Shown here in pieces: positions 35,358-44,047 of a stretch of DNA of 64,000 nucleotides. Numbering within the stretch: the stretch's first letter is position 1; each line of letters opens with the position of its first letter. A model generated the notes under the pieces. That model was given only the letters and a program-made list of their open reading frames with translations, was not told the DNA's origin and ran no database searches. The stretch is from [Ruminococcus] lactaris ATCC 29176 (GTDB lineage Bacteria; Bacillota; Clostridia; Lachnospirales; Lachnospiraceae): contig NZ_CP102292.1 in the NCBI RefSeq assembly GCF_025152405.1, positions 1,984,001 through 2,048,000 of the forward strand, in the 5' to 3' direction. The position numbers and the translations under genes are program-made.

Positions 35358-35837
35358 TTAAAGATATTTTTGCTCATAATGGGCTTTTCCTTCTTCATCT
35401 ATTTCCATCACCATATAACTTGGTTTCCTGCCATCCTGCCTTGGATAAGAAAGACTCCCCGGATTCAGAACGGTAAGTCCGTCCTTCTGAGAAAAATACG
35501 GTTTATGCGTATGACCAAACATCACAATATCGGCATTTCTCGATCTTGCCTCTTCTATGATCGTATCGACATCCATAGACACATAATAATAATGTCCATG
35601 CGTAATAAAGACATGATACTTTCCTATATCAAATTCTTCTTCCCTTGGAAGCCTGGAAAAAAAGTCATTATTCCCCCGCACAATATGCTTTTCACATTCT
35701 ATCACTGCATCCAAATACTCTTCATCCCCCTCTACATCACCGAGGTGGATAAACAGATCGATCGAACCTGCCTGCTCTAATACATAATCCAAATTTCCAT
35801 GCTTTGCATGTGTATCGCTGACGATCAAAATCTTCAT
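35358..35837 (-). CDS. YfcE/MJ0936-type metallophosphoesterase
   Basis: A 159-residue calcineurin-like phosphodiesterase. Metal ligands are visible in order: SDTHAKHG, HLGDVEGD, VRGNNDF, ITHGHYYYV and MFGHTHKPYF. Family members hydrolyse phosphodiesters in vitro; the natural substrate is unclear. The ATG overlaps the rdgB stop by 4 nt, and the rdgB-phosphoesterase pairing is common in Firmicutes. Confidence 0.92.
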   Translation of the reverse strand: MKILIVSDTHAKHGNLDYVLEQAGSIDLFIHLGDVEGDEEYLDAVIECEKHIVRGNNDFFSRLPREEEFDIGKYHVFITHGHYYYVSMDVDTIIEEARSRNADIVMFGHTHKPYFSQKDGLTVLNPGSLSYPRQDGRKPSYMVMEIDEEGKAHYEQKYL

Positions 35838-36448
35838 AGTTCTCCCTCTCTGAACTTTTCTTCCAGTATCTTCTTCATCGCACGAAGTGCCTTGCCTCTG
35901 TGGCTGAGTTCATTTTTCAGTTCAGGAGTCATTTCAGCCGTCGTACATCCATATTCCGGCACGTAAAAAATAGGATCATATCCGAATCCATTTTCTCCGA
36001 CGATCTCATGTGCAATCTGTCCCTCAATCGTCTCCCTCACTACTTTTACTGTCCCATCCGGAAATACGGCTGCCACTGCACAGACGAATCTTGCTCTTCG
36101 CTCTTCATCCGGCACACCTTCCAGCCTGTCCAGCAAAATGCGGTTCTTTATATCATAAGAAGTATCTTCGCCTGCAAATCTTGCTGAATAAATTCCAGGA
36201 GCTTTGTCCAGATAATCAATTTCCAGACCGGAATCATCTGCCAGGACAATATCATTTGTCATAACTCTTGAAATTGCTCTCGCCTTGATCTCTGCATTTT
36301 CTTCAAACGACATTCCATCTTCTTCGATTTCTTCAAATACACCGGCCTCTTTCATCGAAAGAATTTCCAGTCCCAGATCTGCAAGGATCATTCGGATCTC
36401 TTTCATTTTATTTTCATTTCCGGTAGCAAATATAATTCTTTTTTTCAT
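35834..36448 (-). CDS. rdgB: XTP/dITP diphosphatase (RdgB/HAM1)
   Basis: A 204-residue house-cleaning pyrophosphatase that hydrolyses dITP and XTP to monophosphates, preventing their incorporation into DNA. It has the substrate motif IIFATGNENKMKEI at the N terminus, the catalytic LADDSGLEIDYL, VGENGFGYDPIFYVPEYG, and NELSHRGKALRAM at the C terminus. The length is normal. It lies between the RNA methyltransferase and the phosphoesterase in one operon. Confidence 0.96.
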   Translation of the reverse strand: MKKRIIFATGNENKMKEIRMILADLGLEILSMKEAGVFEEIEEDGMSFEENAEIKARAISRVMTNDIVLADDSGLEIDYLDKAPGIYSARFAGEDTSYDIKNRILLDRLEGVPDEERRARFVCAVAAVFPDGTVKVVRETIEGQIAHEIVGENGFGYDPIFYVPEYGCTTAEMTPELKNELSHRGKALRAMKKILEEKFREGEL

Positions 36449-36460
36449 CTTCTGTTCCCT

Positions 36461-37609
36461 CTATCTTTTCTGTCTCGGCGGCTTTGGTCCCTGAAACTGA
36501 TAAAAATATGTCTTCAGCATTCCATTGTAAATCTTTCGGTTTTTATCTGCTTTTCTTCCGAAATAACGCTCTGCATCTTCAAAACTTGTGATCATATAAG
36601 CTGACCAGTTGTCCAGTCCCTTAAAACTCTCTCCAAATTCACGATAGATCTGTGGAAGTGTCTCCCGGTCTTCCAACCGCTCTCCATATGGGGGATTCGT
36701 GATAATGAATCCATACTTCTTTGGATGTCTCAGATCTTTCACTGCACGCTCCTGAAAATGGATCAAATGGGCAACTCCTGCATTCTCTGCATTTTCTCTT
36801 GCCATCCGCACAACACTTCCATCTATATCATACCCCTGAATATCTGTCTCTATCTCATCCTCGATCAGATCATTTGCCTCATCGATTGCCTCATACCAGT
36901 ATTTCTTTCCGATCAGATTAGTCCATGTCTCTGCGGTAAAAGAACGGTTCATTCCCGGGGCAATCTTTGCAGCCATCATTGCAGCCTCGATTGGAAAGGT
37001 ACCACTTCCGCAGAAAGGATCTACCAAGATCCGATCTTTTCTCCATGGTGTCAGCATGATCAGAGCCGCTGCCAGCGTCTCTGAGATCGGAGCTTTTCCT
37101 GCTGCCGGACGATATCCTCTCTTATGCAGAGAATCTCCTGATGTATCAATCCCGATAGTCACAATATCTTTCATCAGAAAAACTCTCAGCGGATACGATG
37201 CTCCGTCCTCCTGAAACCACTGAATCCGGTATTTTGATTTCAGCCTTTCTACCATTGCTTTTTTCATGATCGACTGTATATCAGAGGGACTGAAAAGCTT
37301 ACTCTTAACCGATGACGCCTTCGCCACCCAGAACTTTCCATCTTTCGGTATGTACGCCTCCCATGGCAATGCCTTCGTCTTCTCAAACAGTTCATCAAAC
37401 GTTACTGCTTTGAAACTTCCCACTTTTAAAAGAACTCTTTCCGCTGTCCTCAGGAAAATATTCGCTCTGCATGCAGCATCTGCCTCACCATAAAATGTCA
37501 CTCTTCCATCTTCCACCTGGGAAATCTCATATCCAAGATCCTGAATTTCTCTTTTCAGTACAGATTCCAGGCCAAAATGACATGGTGCAATCCATTCCAT
37601 TTTATTCAT
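36461..37609 (-). CDS. THUMP-domain RNA methyltransferase (RlmL N-terminal type)
   Basis: A 382-residue class I methyltransferase of the YpsC/RlmL group that probably makes m2G in 23S rRNA. The N-terminal ferredoxin-like plus THUMP region (about 1-160) includes APCHFGLESVLKREI and HKRGYRPA. The C-terminal Rossmann domain shows LVDPFCGSGTFPIEAA, DGSVVRMARENA and the catalytic NPPYGERL. GAGGT lies 9 nt before the ATG. It is the first gene of the operon with rdgB and the phosphoesterase. Confidence 0.92.
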   Translation of the reverse strand: MNKMEWIAPCHFGLESVLKREIQDLGYEISQVEDGRVTFYGEADAACRANIFLRTAERVLLKVGSFKAVTFDELFEKTKALPWEAYIPKDGKFWVAKASSVKSKLFSPSDIQSIMKKAMVERLKSKYRIQWFQEDGASYPLRVFLMKDIVTIGIDTSGDSLHKRGYRPAAGKAPISETLAAALIMLTPWRKDRILVDPFCGSGTFPIEAAMMAAKIAPGMNRSFTAETWTNLIGKKYWYEAIDEANDLIEDEIETDIQGYDIDGSVVRMARENAENAGVAHLIHFQERAVKDLRHPKKYGFIITNPPYGERLEDRETLPQIYREFGESFKGLDNWSAYMITSFEDAERYFGRKADKNRKIYNGMLKTYFYQFQGPKPPRQKR

Positions 37610-37780
37610 TCATTTACTACCTCATTATAAATACATTTTTTAATTCACTTCTTTTTATTCTACTATAAATCAGGGGCAGAGTAAAGTTGAATTTACCCTG
37701 CCCCTGCGGTCACATTCTCTGCTTTTCAAGTCTCTTCCGTGACTTCTCTTCTGATTCCCCTTTTGGCTTTTTCGATCAAA

Positions 37781-38020
37781 TTAATATCTGTCTGTCGAAT
37801 CATATCCATTCTTATTAGAAGAATTTTTATCGTAGGAATTTTTGTTCTTTCCACAATTCTGCGATGCAGATGAAGTACCATTCGTACTATTTGTGCTGTT
37901 CTTGTTCACACTGTTCTTGTTGGTACTATTCTTATTCTTGTTCTGCTCATCTGCATAGGATGAATAAGAGCTGTCCTCCATATTTTTGTTCTTGTTCACA
38001 TTCGTATAATTTTTTGCCAT
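37781..38020 (-). CDS. Small Asn/Lys/Ser-rich protein
   Basis: A 79-residue low-complexity protein beginning MAKNYTNVNKNKNMEDSS and made largely of NKNS/NSTN repeats. Only one Cys is present and there is no hydrophobic segment. I do not recognise a family; similar Asn-rich small proteins in spore formers are often spore or coat proteins, which is only a suggestion. AGGAGG at 8-9 nt before the ATG, and a reading frame that keeps this composition throughout, support real translation. Confidence 0.65.
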   Translation of the reverse strand: MAKNYTNVNKNKNMEDSSYSSYADEQNKNKNSTNKNSVNKNSTNSTNGTSSASQNCGKNKNSYDKNSSNKNGYDSTDRY

Positions 38021-38235
38021 GATGATTCCTCCTATCTATTTGGTACAGTCTTATTATCTCTGAAAACCAGATCTTTATACGCATTGGAGGAAATTAATCA
38101 GAACAATTTTTATATTCCAAATATATAAACCATTATTTAAATATTTTTCTTGCTTTTTCCATTTTGATATATTATACTATCTTTTGTAGAGAGGTTACTT
38201 TCTACAACCCCTTATTAATTATTTATACTCCCCTC

Positions 38236-38266
38236 AAAAGACCGATGGCTCCCCCATCGGTCTTTT
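38236..38266. terminator. Bidirectional terminator, downstream of the DUF1700 gene
   Basis: Perfect 13-bp stem AAAAGACCGATGG / CCATCGGTCTTTT with T runs on both strands. Repeat copy E lies between it and the DUF1700 stop codon, suggesting the repeat inserted into the 3' untranslated region. Confidence 0.8.
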
Positions 38267-38282
38267 ACTTTATATAAGGATA

Positions 38283-38476
38283 GATGTCGGGGGCAAAAGC
38301 CCCCGACTATGATACCTACGGATTGTTACGCACTACGTGCTCTCACAATCCTACCCAACATTCGCATATCGTGGTGCTTACGCCCCACTTTTATGCTCAT
38401 ATTGGGGCGGGTCTCAAGGTCATTCTACCACCAGTGTGCAAGCACACGTGGTTTCAGACCTTTTGACCCTGGTATC
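38283..38476 (-). mobile_element. MITE-like structured repeat, copy E (divergent)
   Basis: A 194-bp minus-orientation copy with exact 7-bp flanks AAGGATA (38276-38282 and 38477-38483). It is the most diverged copy. Hairpin I has a GTGTGC/GCACAC tip instead of TGAGC/GCTCA and ACCAC/GTGGT instead of CCCAC/GTGGG, so pairing is kept. Its right terminus is a perfect GTCGGGGGC-TTTT-GCCCCCGAC hairpin. Confidence 0.85.
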
Positions 38477-38505
38477 AAGGATATAATGCATTATAATTAT
38501 TCCGT

Positions 38506-38949
38506 TTATCGCTGCGATCCACTTCCTCCGATCAGTCGAATAATCAACATTGCGATCAGCAGTGGAATAAGAATCGGAGCAAGGATCCGGATCACTCCCG
38601 CAACGAATGAAATGATCACCACAATCACCAGTACAACAGCAAGAATAAAAAGTGCTTTTTTCCACCATGGAATCTCAAATACTCTGCCTTCCTCCTCTTT
38701 CATATAAGTACCATAACTGCTGCCTGCTGCCGCTCCACCGTCAGCTCCATTTTCATCTGCCTCCAGCAAAGTCTGTGCAATCGCCCATGAATCTCCCAGA
38801 GTATCGACTACCTGCTGTTCCGTCTTTCCCTTTCTGACTTCTTCATTTATATATTCATTATAATAATTGAGGTTTTCCTGTATCGCACTGGCATCCATAT
38901 TTCCATCCAGTGCTTCTTTCAATCCCTGCAAAAATTCTTCCCGGGTCAT
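38506..38949 (-). CDS. DUF1700/HAAS-domain membrane protein
   Basis: A 147-residue protein. The N-terminal HAAS-type helical domain (MTREEFLQGLKEALDG, NYYNEYINEEVRKGKTEQQVVDTLGDSWAIAQTLL) is followed by a Gly/Ala-rich linker and two close hydrophobic segments (about 93-117 and 121-139). Such proteins usually accompany PadR regulators and act as membrane-bound sensors or anti-factors. No PadR gene is adjacent here. The ribosome site AGGA lies close upstream of the ATG. Confidence 0.82.
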   Translation of the reverse strand: MTREEFLQGLKEALDGNMDASAIQENLNYYNEYINEEVRKGKTEQQVVDTLGDSWAIAQTLLEADENGADGGAAAGSSYGTYMKEEEGRVFEIPWWKKALFILAVVLVIVVIISFVAGVIRILAPILIPLLIAMLIIRLIGGSGSQR

Positions 38950-39130
38950 CTTGTCCTCCTTATGAACCTGATTCTTAGCTTTTTCTTTTCAAAGCTTCTT
39001 TCATCTGTAGAATAGCATATCATTCTTCATTTGACAAAGTCTTTTTCTGCGTTCACAATTTGTTCATTTATCATTAAAAATTCTTTCACTTTCTCATCAC
39101 TTTTTCTTCATTTCTCTTTCATATACTATA

Positions 39131-39248
39131 ACCATCAAAGAAATACAAATTCATTAAGCCAACAAGATTTATTTTAGATAAACTTTTTCATAATACTTGC
39201 CAGGAGCCGGTCGCCGGTTACCTGGCATCCTCCCTTTTATGGGGCTTT
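39131..39248 (+). ncRNA. Possible small RNA ending in a strong terminator
   Basis: The 300-base gap 38950-39250 holds no gene. On the plus strand a TATACT box at about 39123 is followed by roughly 100 nt. The stretch ends with TGCCAGG-AGCCGGTCGCCGGTTA-CCTGGCA (39199-39228), then CCTCCCTTTTATGGGG and a T7 run. This terminator has no plus-strand gene to serve, so a small RNA, or one antisense to the 3' end of the Ig-like gene, is possible. The -35 is poor. Confidence 0.3.
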
Positions 39249-39250
39249 TT

Positions 39251-41407
39251 TTATTTTCTTCTTTTTCCCGTTCTTTTCATTCTCCATCCATACCATAGCA
39301 GGATCAGAATCCCTGCTGCTCCAAAAATTTCTGCCCATATCCATTGATCCATTTTATTTTCAGTTTCTTCTCCATGTCCTGAAAAAAGATCTTCAACAGG
39401 CTTCCATATCTTCTGCACGATACTTTTTCCCGGTCTTATTTCAAACCGTATCACTTTTTTCACCTGGTTTCCTGCTGCATCCTCTGCCTGGACTCCCATT
39501 ATATAATTCCCGCTTTCCATAATTTCACACTGAAACATCCTGCTTTCGGTACTCAGCTTCTGTCTCTCTCCGTTTAAAGTGAGATCGGTCAGATACTCTT
39601 TTTCTCCGTCAACCCAGACTTCTATCTTCACCTTTTCTTCATAGATCGCCCCATCTTTTAATCTTCCCATATAAAGCACCGGTGGTGTATGATCTATGGT
39701 AAATACTGCTTCTGCAACCGAATCATTTCCTGCTGCGTCCTCTGCCCTGACTCTCAACCGGTGTACTCCCTCTTCGGTTACAAGCCTTCCTTTTGCATAT
39801 TCCAGTCCATCCAGAAGCATCTGATACTGATAATCTGTCAAATCCGAAACGGCTTCTTCAACTTCATAATTCCACTGAAAAAAGGGAAGATCTGTTCCAT
39901 TGAGCTGATCCACATATCGGATTACCGGGCTGCAGCGGTCAATAACAAACCGATACTCTTTTTCCGTCTTCCAGCCAGCCCGGTCTTCAACCTGAATCCG
40001 GCATTCATAATAACCATCCTCTTCAAATACAAATGGTATGCTGACTTCCTTTTCTGAAAGTTCCTGCTTTGCCTGATTTAAAATCAGCTCCTTCTTTTTC
40101 TCCTGATCTGTTCTCGTAACAGACACCTCATACTTTCCCAGTAGATTTTCATCCTTCAGCACAATCTCACCGCTGCATTTCTCCCCTGTGATCATTGCAT
40201 CTGTCACACCATTCATCTCTGCCGTCGGCGATTTTCTGTCTATATAAAGTTTTTCTTTTCTGACCGTACTGTTCCCGGCACGATCGACCGCATGAACCAT
40301 CAGTTCTACCGGACTCCCATCCACTGATTCTTTCTCAAGCTTTACAGTAAAACTGTCTGATTCTGTCGGATTCTCATAATACTTCCTGTTGATTTCCTCG
40401 CCGTTCACATAACATACCGCCAGCCGCAAACCGGCACTGCAGGTATACTTTTCTGATCTTTCTCCAATCCACAGCCTGATCTTCGGCAAATCTTTCTGCC
40501 ATTCACCAGATTTTCCCGCTCCCGTAACAGCGATCAGTGGTTTCTCATCTTCACAAATGATCTGTTCTGAGCTGCTTCTCACACTTTCCAGTCCGGCATA
40601 ATCTACCGCATAAGCCTCCAGCCGTCCCTGATAGCCCAATGGCAGATACACGCTTCCCTCTGCTCCTTCTACTTCCAATTTTGTACCATCTTCCTGCTGT
40701 ACGATGATCTTTTCAACACCGGAGCTTTCATCCTGGCTTTTTACCAGCATCTCTGTCTCCGTCTGATAACAATATCCCCTCTCCTCACTTCCCGCCGGAT
40801 AGGAAAATACCACTGCCGCCGGTACTGTCTTATCTATACAGATCACCGCTTTCTGCTCCCACTCTGTCTCCCCGGTTTCCGACTCCTGCCACAACCGAAG
40901 CTGGTTCTTTCCCTCCTTCCATACAGCAGGCTCAAAGGAATATCTCCAGTTACCTTCCTCTTCCTGCTCTGTAAAATTCACAGTTTCTGCTTTTTTCTCT
41001 CCTGACGTATATGTAATCTCATACTGCATGTTACAGTATATTTCTTGATCCGGTATTTCTTCATCCTGCATTTCTTTATCTGGTATTTCTTCATCCTGCA
41101 TTTCTTTATCTGGTATTTTTTCACCCTGCATTTCTTCATCCCGTATTTCTTTATCCGATATTTTTGCAGCCCCCTCCAGACATACTTCCACTTTTGGATC
41201 TTCTGTGTACCATCGGTTCGCTCCACTTTCATCGTACACATTTCCGTCTATCCTAAGAACCGGAATCTCTTTGCTCTCCTCTTCATCTGCAGCCGCCAGT
41301 CCTGCACTTCCAAATACAACCACTGCAAAGATTACTGCAAGGATCCAGCAACTTACTTTATTCACATTTTCCTTTTTATTCTTTTTATTTATCCACATTC
41401 TGCTCAT
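39251..41407 (-). CDS. Membrane-anchored Ig-like repeat surface protein
   Basis: A 718-residue exported protein. It has an N-terminal signal/TM (CWILAVIFAVVVFGSAGLAAA), then an acidic tandem repeat (DKEMQDEEIP units near residues 82-120). Four or more bacterial Ig-like modules follow, each marked by ID(K/R/H)-x-P (IDKTVPAAV, IDRKSPTAEM, IDRCSPVIRY, IDHTPPVLY) with DRAGN/DAAGN ends. A C-terminal TM (AEIFGAAGILILLWYGW) and basic tail close the protein. It is probably displayed on the outside. The start overlaps the upstream pseudokinase gene by 23 nt, so the two are coupled. Function unknown. Confidence 0.8.
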   Translation of the reverse strand: MSRMWINKKNKKENVNKVSCWILAVIFAVVVFGSAGLAAADEEESKEIPVLRIDGNVYDESGANRWYTEDPKVEVCLEGAAKISDKEIRDEEMQGEKIPDKEMQDEEIPDKEMQDEEIPDQEIYCNMQYEITYTSGEKKAETVNFTEQEEEGNWRYSFEPAVWKEGKNQLRLWQESETGETEWEQKAVICIDKTVPAAVVFSYPAGSEERGYCYQTETEMLVKSQDESSGVEKIIVQQEDGTKLEVEGAEGSVYLPLGYQGRLEAYAVDYAGLESVRSSSEQIICEDEKPLIAVTGAGKSGEWQKDLPKIRLWIGERSEKYTCSAGLRLAVCYVNGEEINRKYYENPTESDSFTVKLEKESVDGSPVELMVHAVDRAGNSTVRKEKLYIDRKSPTAEMNGVTDAMITGEKCSGEIVLKDENLLGKYEVSVTRTDQEKKKELILNQAKQELSEKEVSIPFVFEEDGYYECRIQVEDRAGWKTEKEYRFVIDRCSPVIRYVDQLNGTDLPFFQWNYEVEEAVSDLTDYQYQMLLDGLEYAKGRLVTEEGVHRLRVRAEDAAGNDSVAEAVFTIDHTPPVLYMGRLKDGAIYEEKVKIEVWVDGEKEYLTDLTLNGERQKLSTESRMFQCEIMESGNYIMGVQAEDAAGNQVKKVIRFEIRPGKSIVQKIWKPVEDLFSGHGEETENKMDQWIWAEIFGAAGILILLWYGWRMKRTGKRRK

Positions 41408-42623
41408 TTATTTCCCCTTCCTGCTTCTGTTCTTCTTTCTTCTGCTCTTCCCGACTCTGTCCGTTCTGCACTCCGCTTTCCTGCTCCTGAATACGAAGTT
41501 CATACTCCTGCATTAGTTTCTCAACCTCAGGTTCGGTTCCCGTACGTTCTAAAACTCTTTTTCCCGTAAGGAGTGCTATTGAATACTGTTCTTTCCCTGC
41601 TTCTAATTTCATCTTACGGATGCCCGCTGTTGCAATCTGTTCCCGGTTTTCTTCAATCTCAACCAGTCTTCCGTATACATCGATTGCTTTCTCAACCCGC
41701 GTTTCCCGCTCATAAGCCGTCCCTAATGCCCACAATGCACATCGTTCCAACGCTTCTCCTTCTGACATAACCAGTTCATTGCCTTTTCTTGTATTCGACA
41801 GAAGATAGCTTCTGAATCTCCGCTCTGCCGCTTCTGCTGCACTCTCATCCTCTGCCTCTATTTTCTCTGTATTATCTGCCCCCTCTGCAGCGTCTGCCTC
41901 TCTATCTGCAGCCTCCAGTTTTTCTGCATCCATTCTTAATTCTGCCGTATCTGTTCTCATTCTTTCACTGTTCTTCAATACAAGCACCGCAAGCACTGCC
42001 ACACTGATTTTTAAGAACCTCTTTTTCTTTTGTCCATGAAACAGATCCTTTGCTTTTTCAAAAAGCCGTATTTGCCCGGAAATCTCCGGCAGATCTTTTT
42101 GAACCTGACAGATCCTCTCATAGGGACGCTGACGTTCTCCTGTGCATCCTGCGATTACTTTCTGACATTTGGCCGCCTCTCTTCTTGTCAGTTCCGGTTC
42201 TGTCCTTACTGAGGCAAGAAGAAACTGCATCAATTTCCCGTATCCATACAGATCCGCACTCTTTTGTTCCCTGCCCTGCTGTCTGCCGTCTTTTTTTATA
42301 AAGTGATTTCTCACTGCACGCTGCTGCATCCGCTTAATGATAAATCCGTTCTCCTCTCCTACAGGATCCAGCAAAAAAAGCCCGGCTTCTCCCACGACAA
42401 GCACACTGTATGGTGTCAGACATCCATAATTCATCCCATTACTCCGCTGATAATCATACAGGCTTTTCCAAAGCTGCCGAAACCAGCTAAAAAGCTGTCC
42501 TTTTCCTATACATTCATGCTCCTGCAGATAATAAATCAGCAGGCATCCCTCCAGGCAGTCTGCACTTTGCCGACACTGATCCTTATACTCCTGAAAGCGA
42601 AGGACTTCATACATCTTTTCCAT
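41385..42623 (-). CDS. Pseudokinase-like membrane protein with extracellular helical domain
   Basis: A 412-residue protein I cannot place in a named family. Residues 1-190 resemble a degenerate protein-kinase C-lobe: GCLTPYSVLVVGEAGLFLLDPVGE takes the place of the catalytic and DFG loops, without HRD or DFG. A single TM (203-216) follows, then a low-complexity Glu/Ala linker and a TPR-like helical region (LERCALWALGTAYERETRVEKAIDVYGRLVEIEE) ending in a Gln/Glu-rich tail. The layout resembles EssB-type pseudokinases, but no type VII secretion genes are present. It is translationally coupled to the Ig-like surface protein. Confidence 0.65.
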   Translation of the reverse strand: MEKMYEVLRFQEYKDQCRQSADCLEGCLLIYYLQEHECIGKGQLFSWFRQLWKSLYDYQRSNGMNYGCLTPYSVLVVGEAGLFLLDPVGEENGFIIKRMQQRAVRNHFIKKDGRQQGREQKSADLYGYGKLMQFLLASVRTEPELTRREAAKCQKVIAGCTGERQRPYERICQVQKDLPEISGQIRLFEKAKDLFHGQKKKRFLKISVAVLAVLVLKNSERMRTDTAELRMDAEKLEAADREADAAEGADNTEKIEAEDESAAEAAERRFRSYLLSNTRKGNELVMSEGEALERCALWALGTAYERETRVEKAIDVYGRLVEIEENREQIATAGIRKMKLEAGKEQYSIALLTGKRVLERTGTEPEVEKLMQEYELRIQEQESGVQNGQSREEQKKEEQKQEGEINEQNVDK

Positions 42624-42875
42624 ATTCTATTCTTCTGCGATCACTTTGCCGGTGAGTCCTCACATCACCACCTCGTAATCTTTGATAGCATGTCCATTGA
42701 AAATTATCAGAAACTGATCTGATCCTCTGAATTGATTTTCCTGCATTCAGTAAAGAATCCTGAATGGTTATTTTATAATAATCGAACGCCCGGAAAAAAT
42801 CAAGTTCTTTCCGGGCATCCTGTTCATTCTTTATATTCTTTTAATAACTGTCATTTTTTTATTCTTTAAGAAACT

Positions 42876-43973
42876 TTAAAGTTCTTCCAGCCGTTCCAGT
42901 GCCGCTGCAACAACCTTATCCATATCATAATATTTATAATCTCCAAGCCTTCCTCCGAAGATGACATTCTCTTCTTTTTCTGCCAGTTCTCTGTAAGCCT
43001 GGTAGAGAGCTGTATTTTTCTCATCATTCACCGGATAATATGGTTCCATTCCGACACTCCATTCTGAAGAATACTCCCGGGAGATCACCGTCTTTTCCTG
43101 TCTGCCAAACTCAAAATGCTTATGCTCAATGATCCTTGTATATGGAACTTCCCGCTCTGTATAATTTACTACTGCATTTCCCTGATAGTTTTCACAGTCA
43201 AGCACTTCCGTCTCAAACCGCACTGAACGATACTCCAAAGCTCCAAGCCTGTATCCAAAATACTCATCAATCATTCCTGTAAAAATAATCTTTTCAGCAA
43301 TGTCCGGATTTTCTTTTCTGAACTCAAAGAAATCAACTCCGGTGCGTACTTCCGCCCCTTCCAGCATCTTTTCTACGATTGCAGTATAACCGCCAATCGG
43401 AATGCCCTGATAACGGTCATTGAAATAATTATTATCATAAATAAACCGAAACGGCAGACGCCTGATGATAAATGCCGGAAGCTCCGTACACTTTCTTCCC
43501 CATTGCTTTTCTGTATATCCTTTGATCAGCTTTTCATAAATATCCCGGCCTCCAAGAAACAATGCCTGCTCTTCCAGATTCTTCGGTTCTGTGATCCCGG
43601 TTTCTTTTCTCTGCTTCTCAATGATTGCTTTCGCTTCCCCCGGTGTCCGGATTCCCCACATTTTGCTGAAAGTATTCATATTAAACGGAAGATTGTAAAG
43701 CTCGTCTTTGTATACGGCCACCGGAGAATTAATATAATTGTTAAACTCTGTGAACTGGTTCATATACTCCCATATCTTTTTATCTGATGTATGAAAAATA
43801 TGAGCTCCATATTTATGAACATGGATTCCTTCGATCTCTTCACAATAAATATTGCCTGCAATATGATCTCTTCTGTCGATCACCAGACATTTTTTCCCTT
43901 TCTTTCCAAGTTCATATGCCATGACCGCTCCATATAAACCTGCTCCTACTATCAGATAATCATATTTTTTCAT
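42876..43973 (-). CDS. glf: UDP-galactopyranose mutase
   Basis: A 365-residue flavoenzyme that interconverts UDP-galactopyranose and UDP-galactofuranose for cell-surface polysaccharide. The FAD-binding YLIVGAGLYGAVMAYELGKKG is at the N terminus. Further family blocks are HKYGAHIFHTS, KLIKGYTEKQWGR, PAFIIRRLPFRF and FGGRLGDYKYYDMD. Length is typical. AGGAGG lies 11 nt before the ATG. No other polysaccharide genes are adjacent, so it appears to stand alone. Confidence 0.96.
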   Translation of the reverse strand: MKKYDYLIVGAGLYGAVMAYELGKKGKKCLVIDRRDHIAGNIYCEEIEGIHVHKYGAHIFHTSDKKIWEYMNQFTEFNNYINSPVAVYKDELYNLPFNMNTFSKMWGIRTPGEAKAIIEKQRKETGITEPKNLEEQALFLGGRDIYEKLIKGYTEKQWGRKCTELPAFIIRRLPFRFIYDNNYFNDRYQGIPIGGYTAIVEKMLEGAEVRTGVDFFEFRKENPDIAEKIIFTGMIDEYFGYRLGALEYRSVRFETEVLDCENYQGNAVVNYTEREVPYTRIIEHKHFEFGRQEKTVISREYSSEWSVGMEPYYPVNDEKNTALYQAYRELAEKEENVIFGGRLGDYKYYDMDKVVAAALERLEEL

Positions 43974-44047
43974 TTCTTTGTAAACCTCCTAATTTCTTTT
44001 CCTTTTACATGGTGACATCTTATTCAAAATGATACCAATTCTGTATT

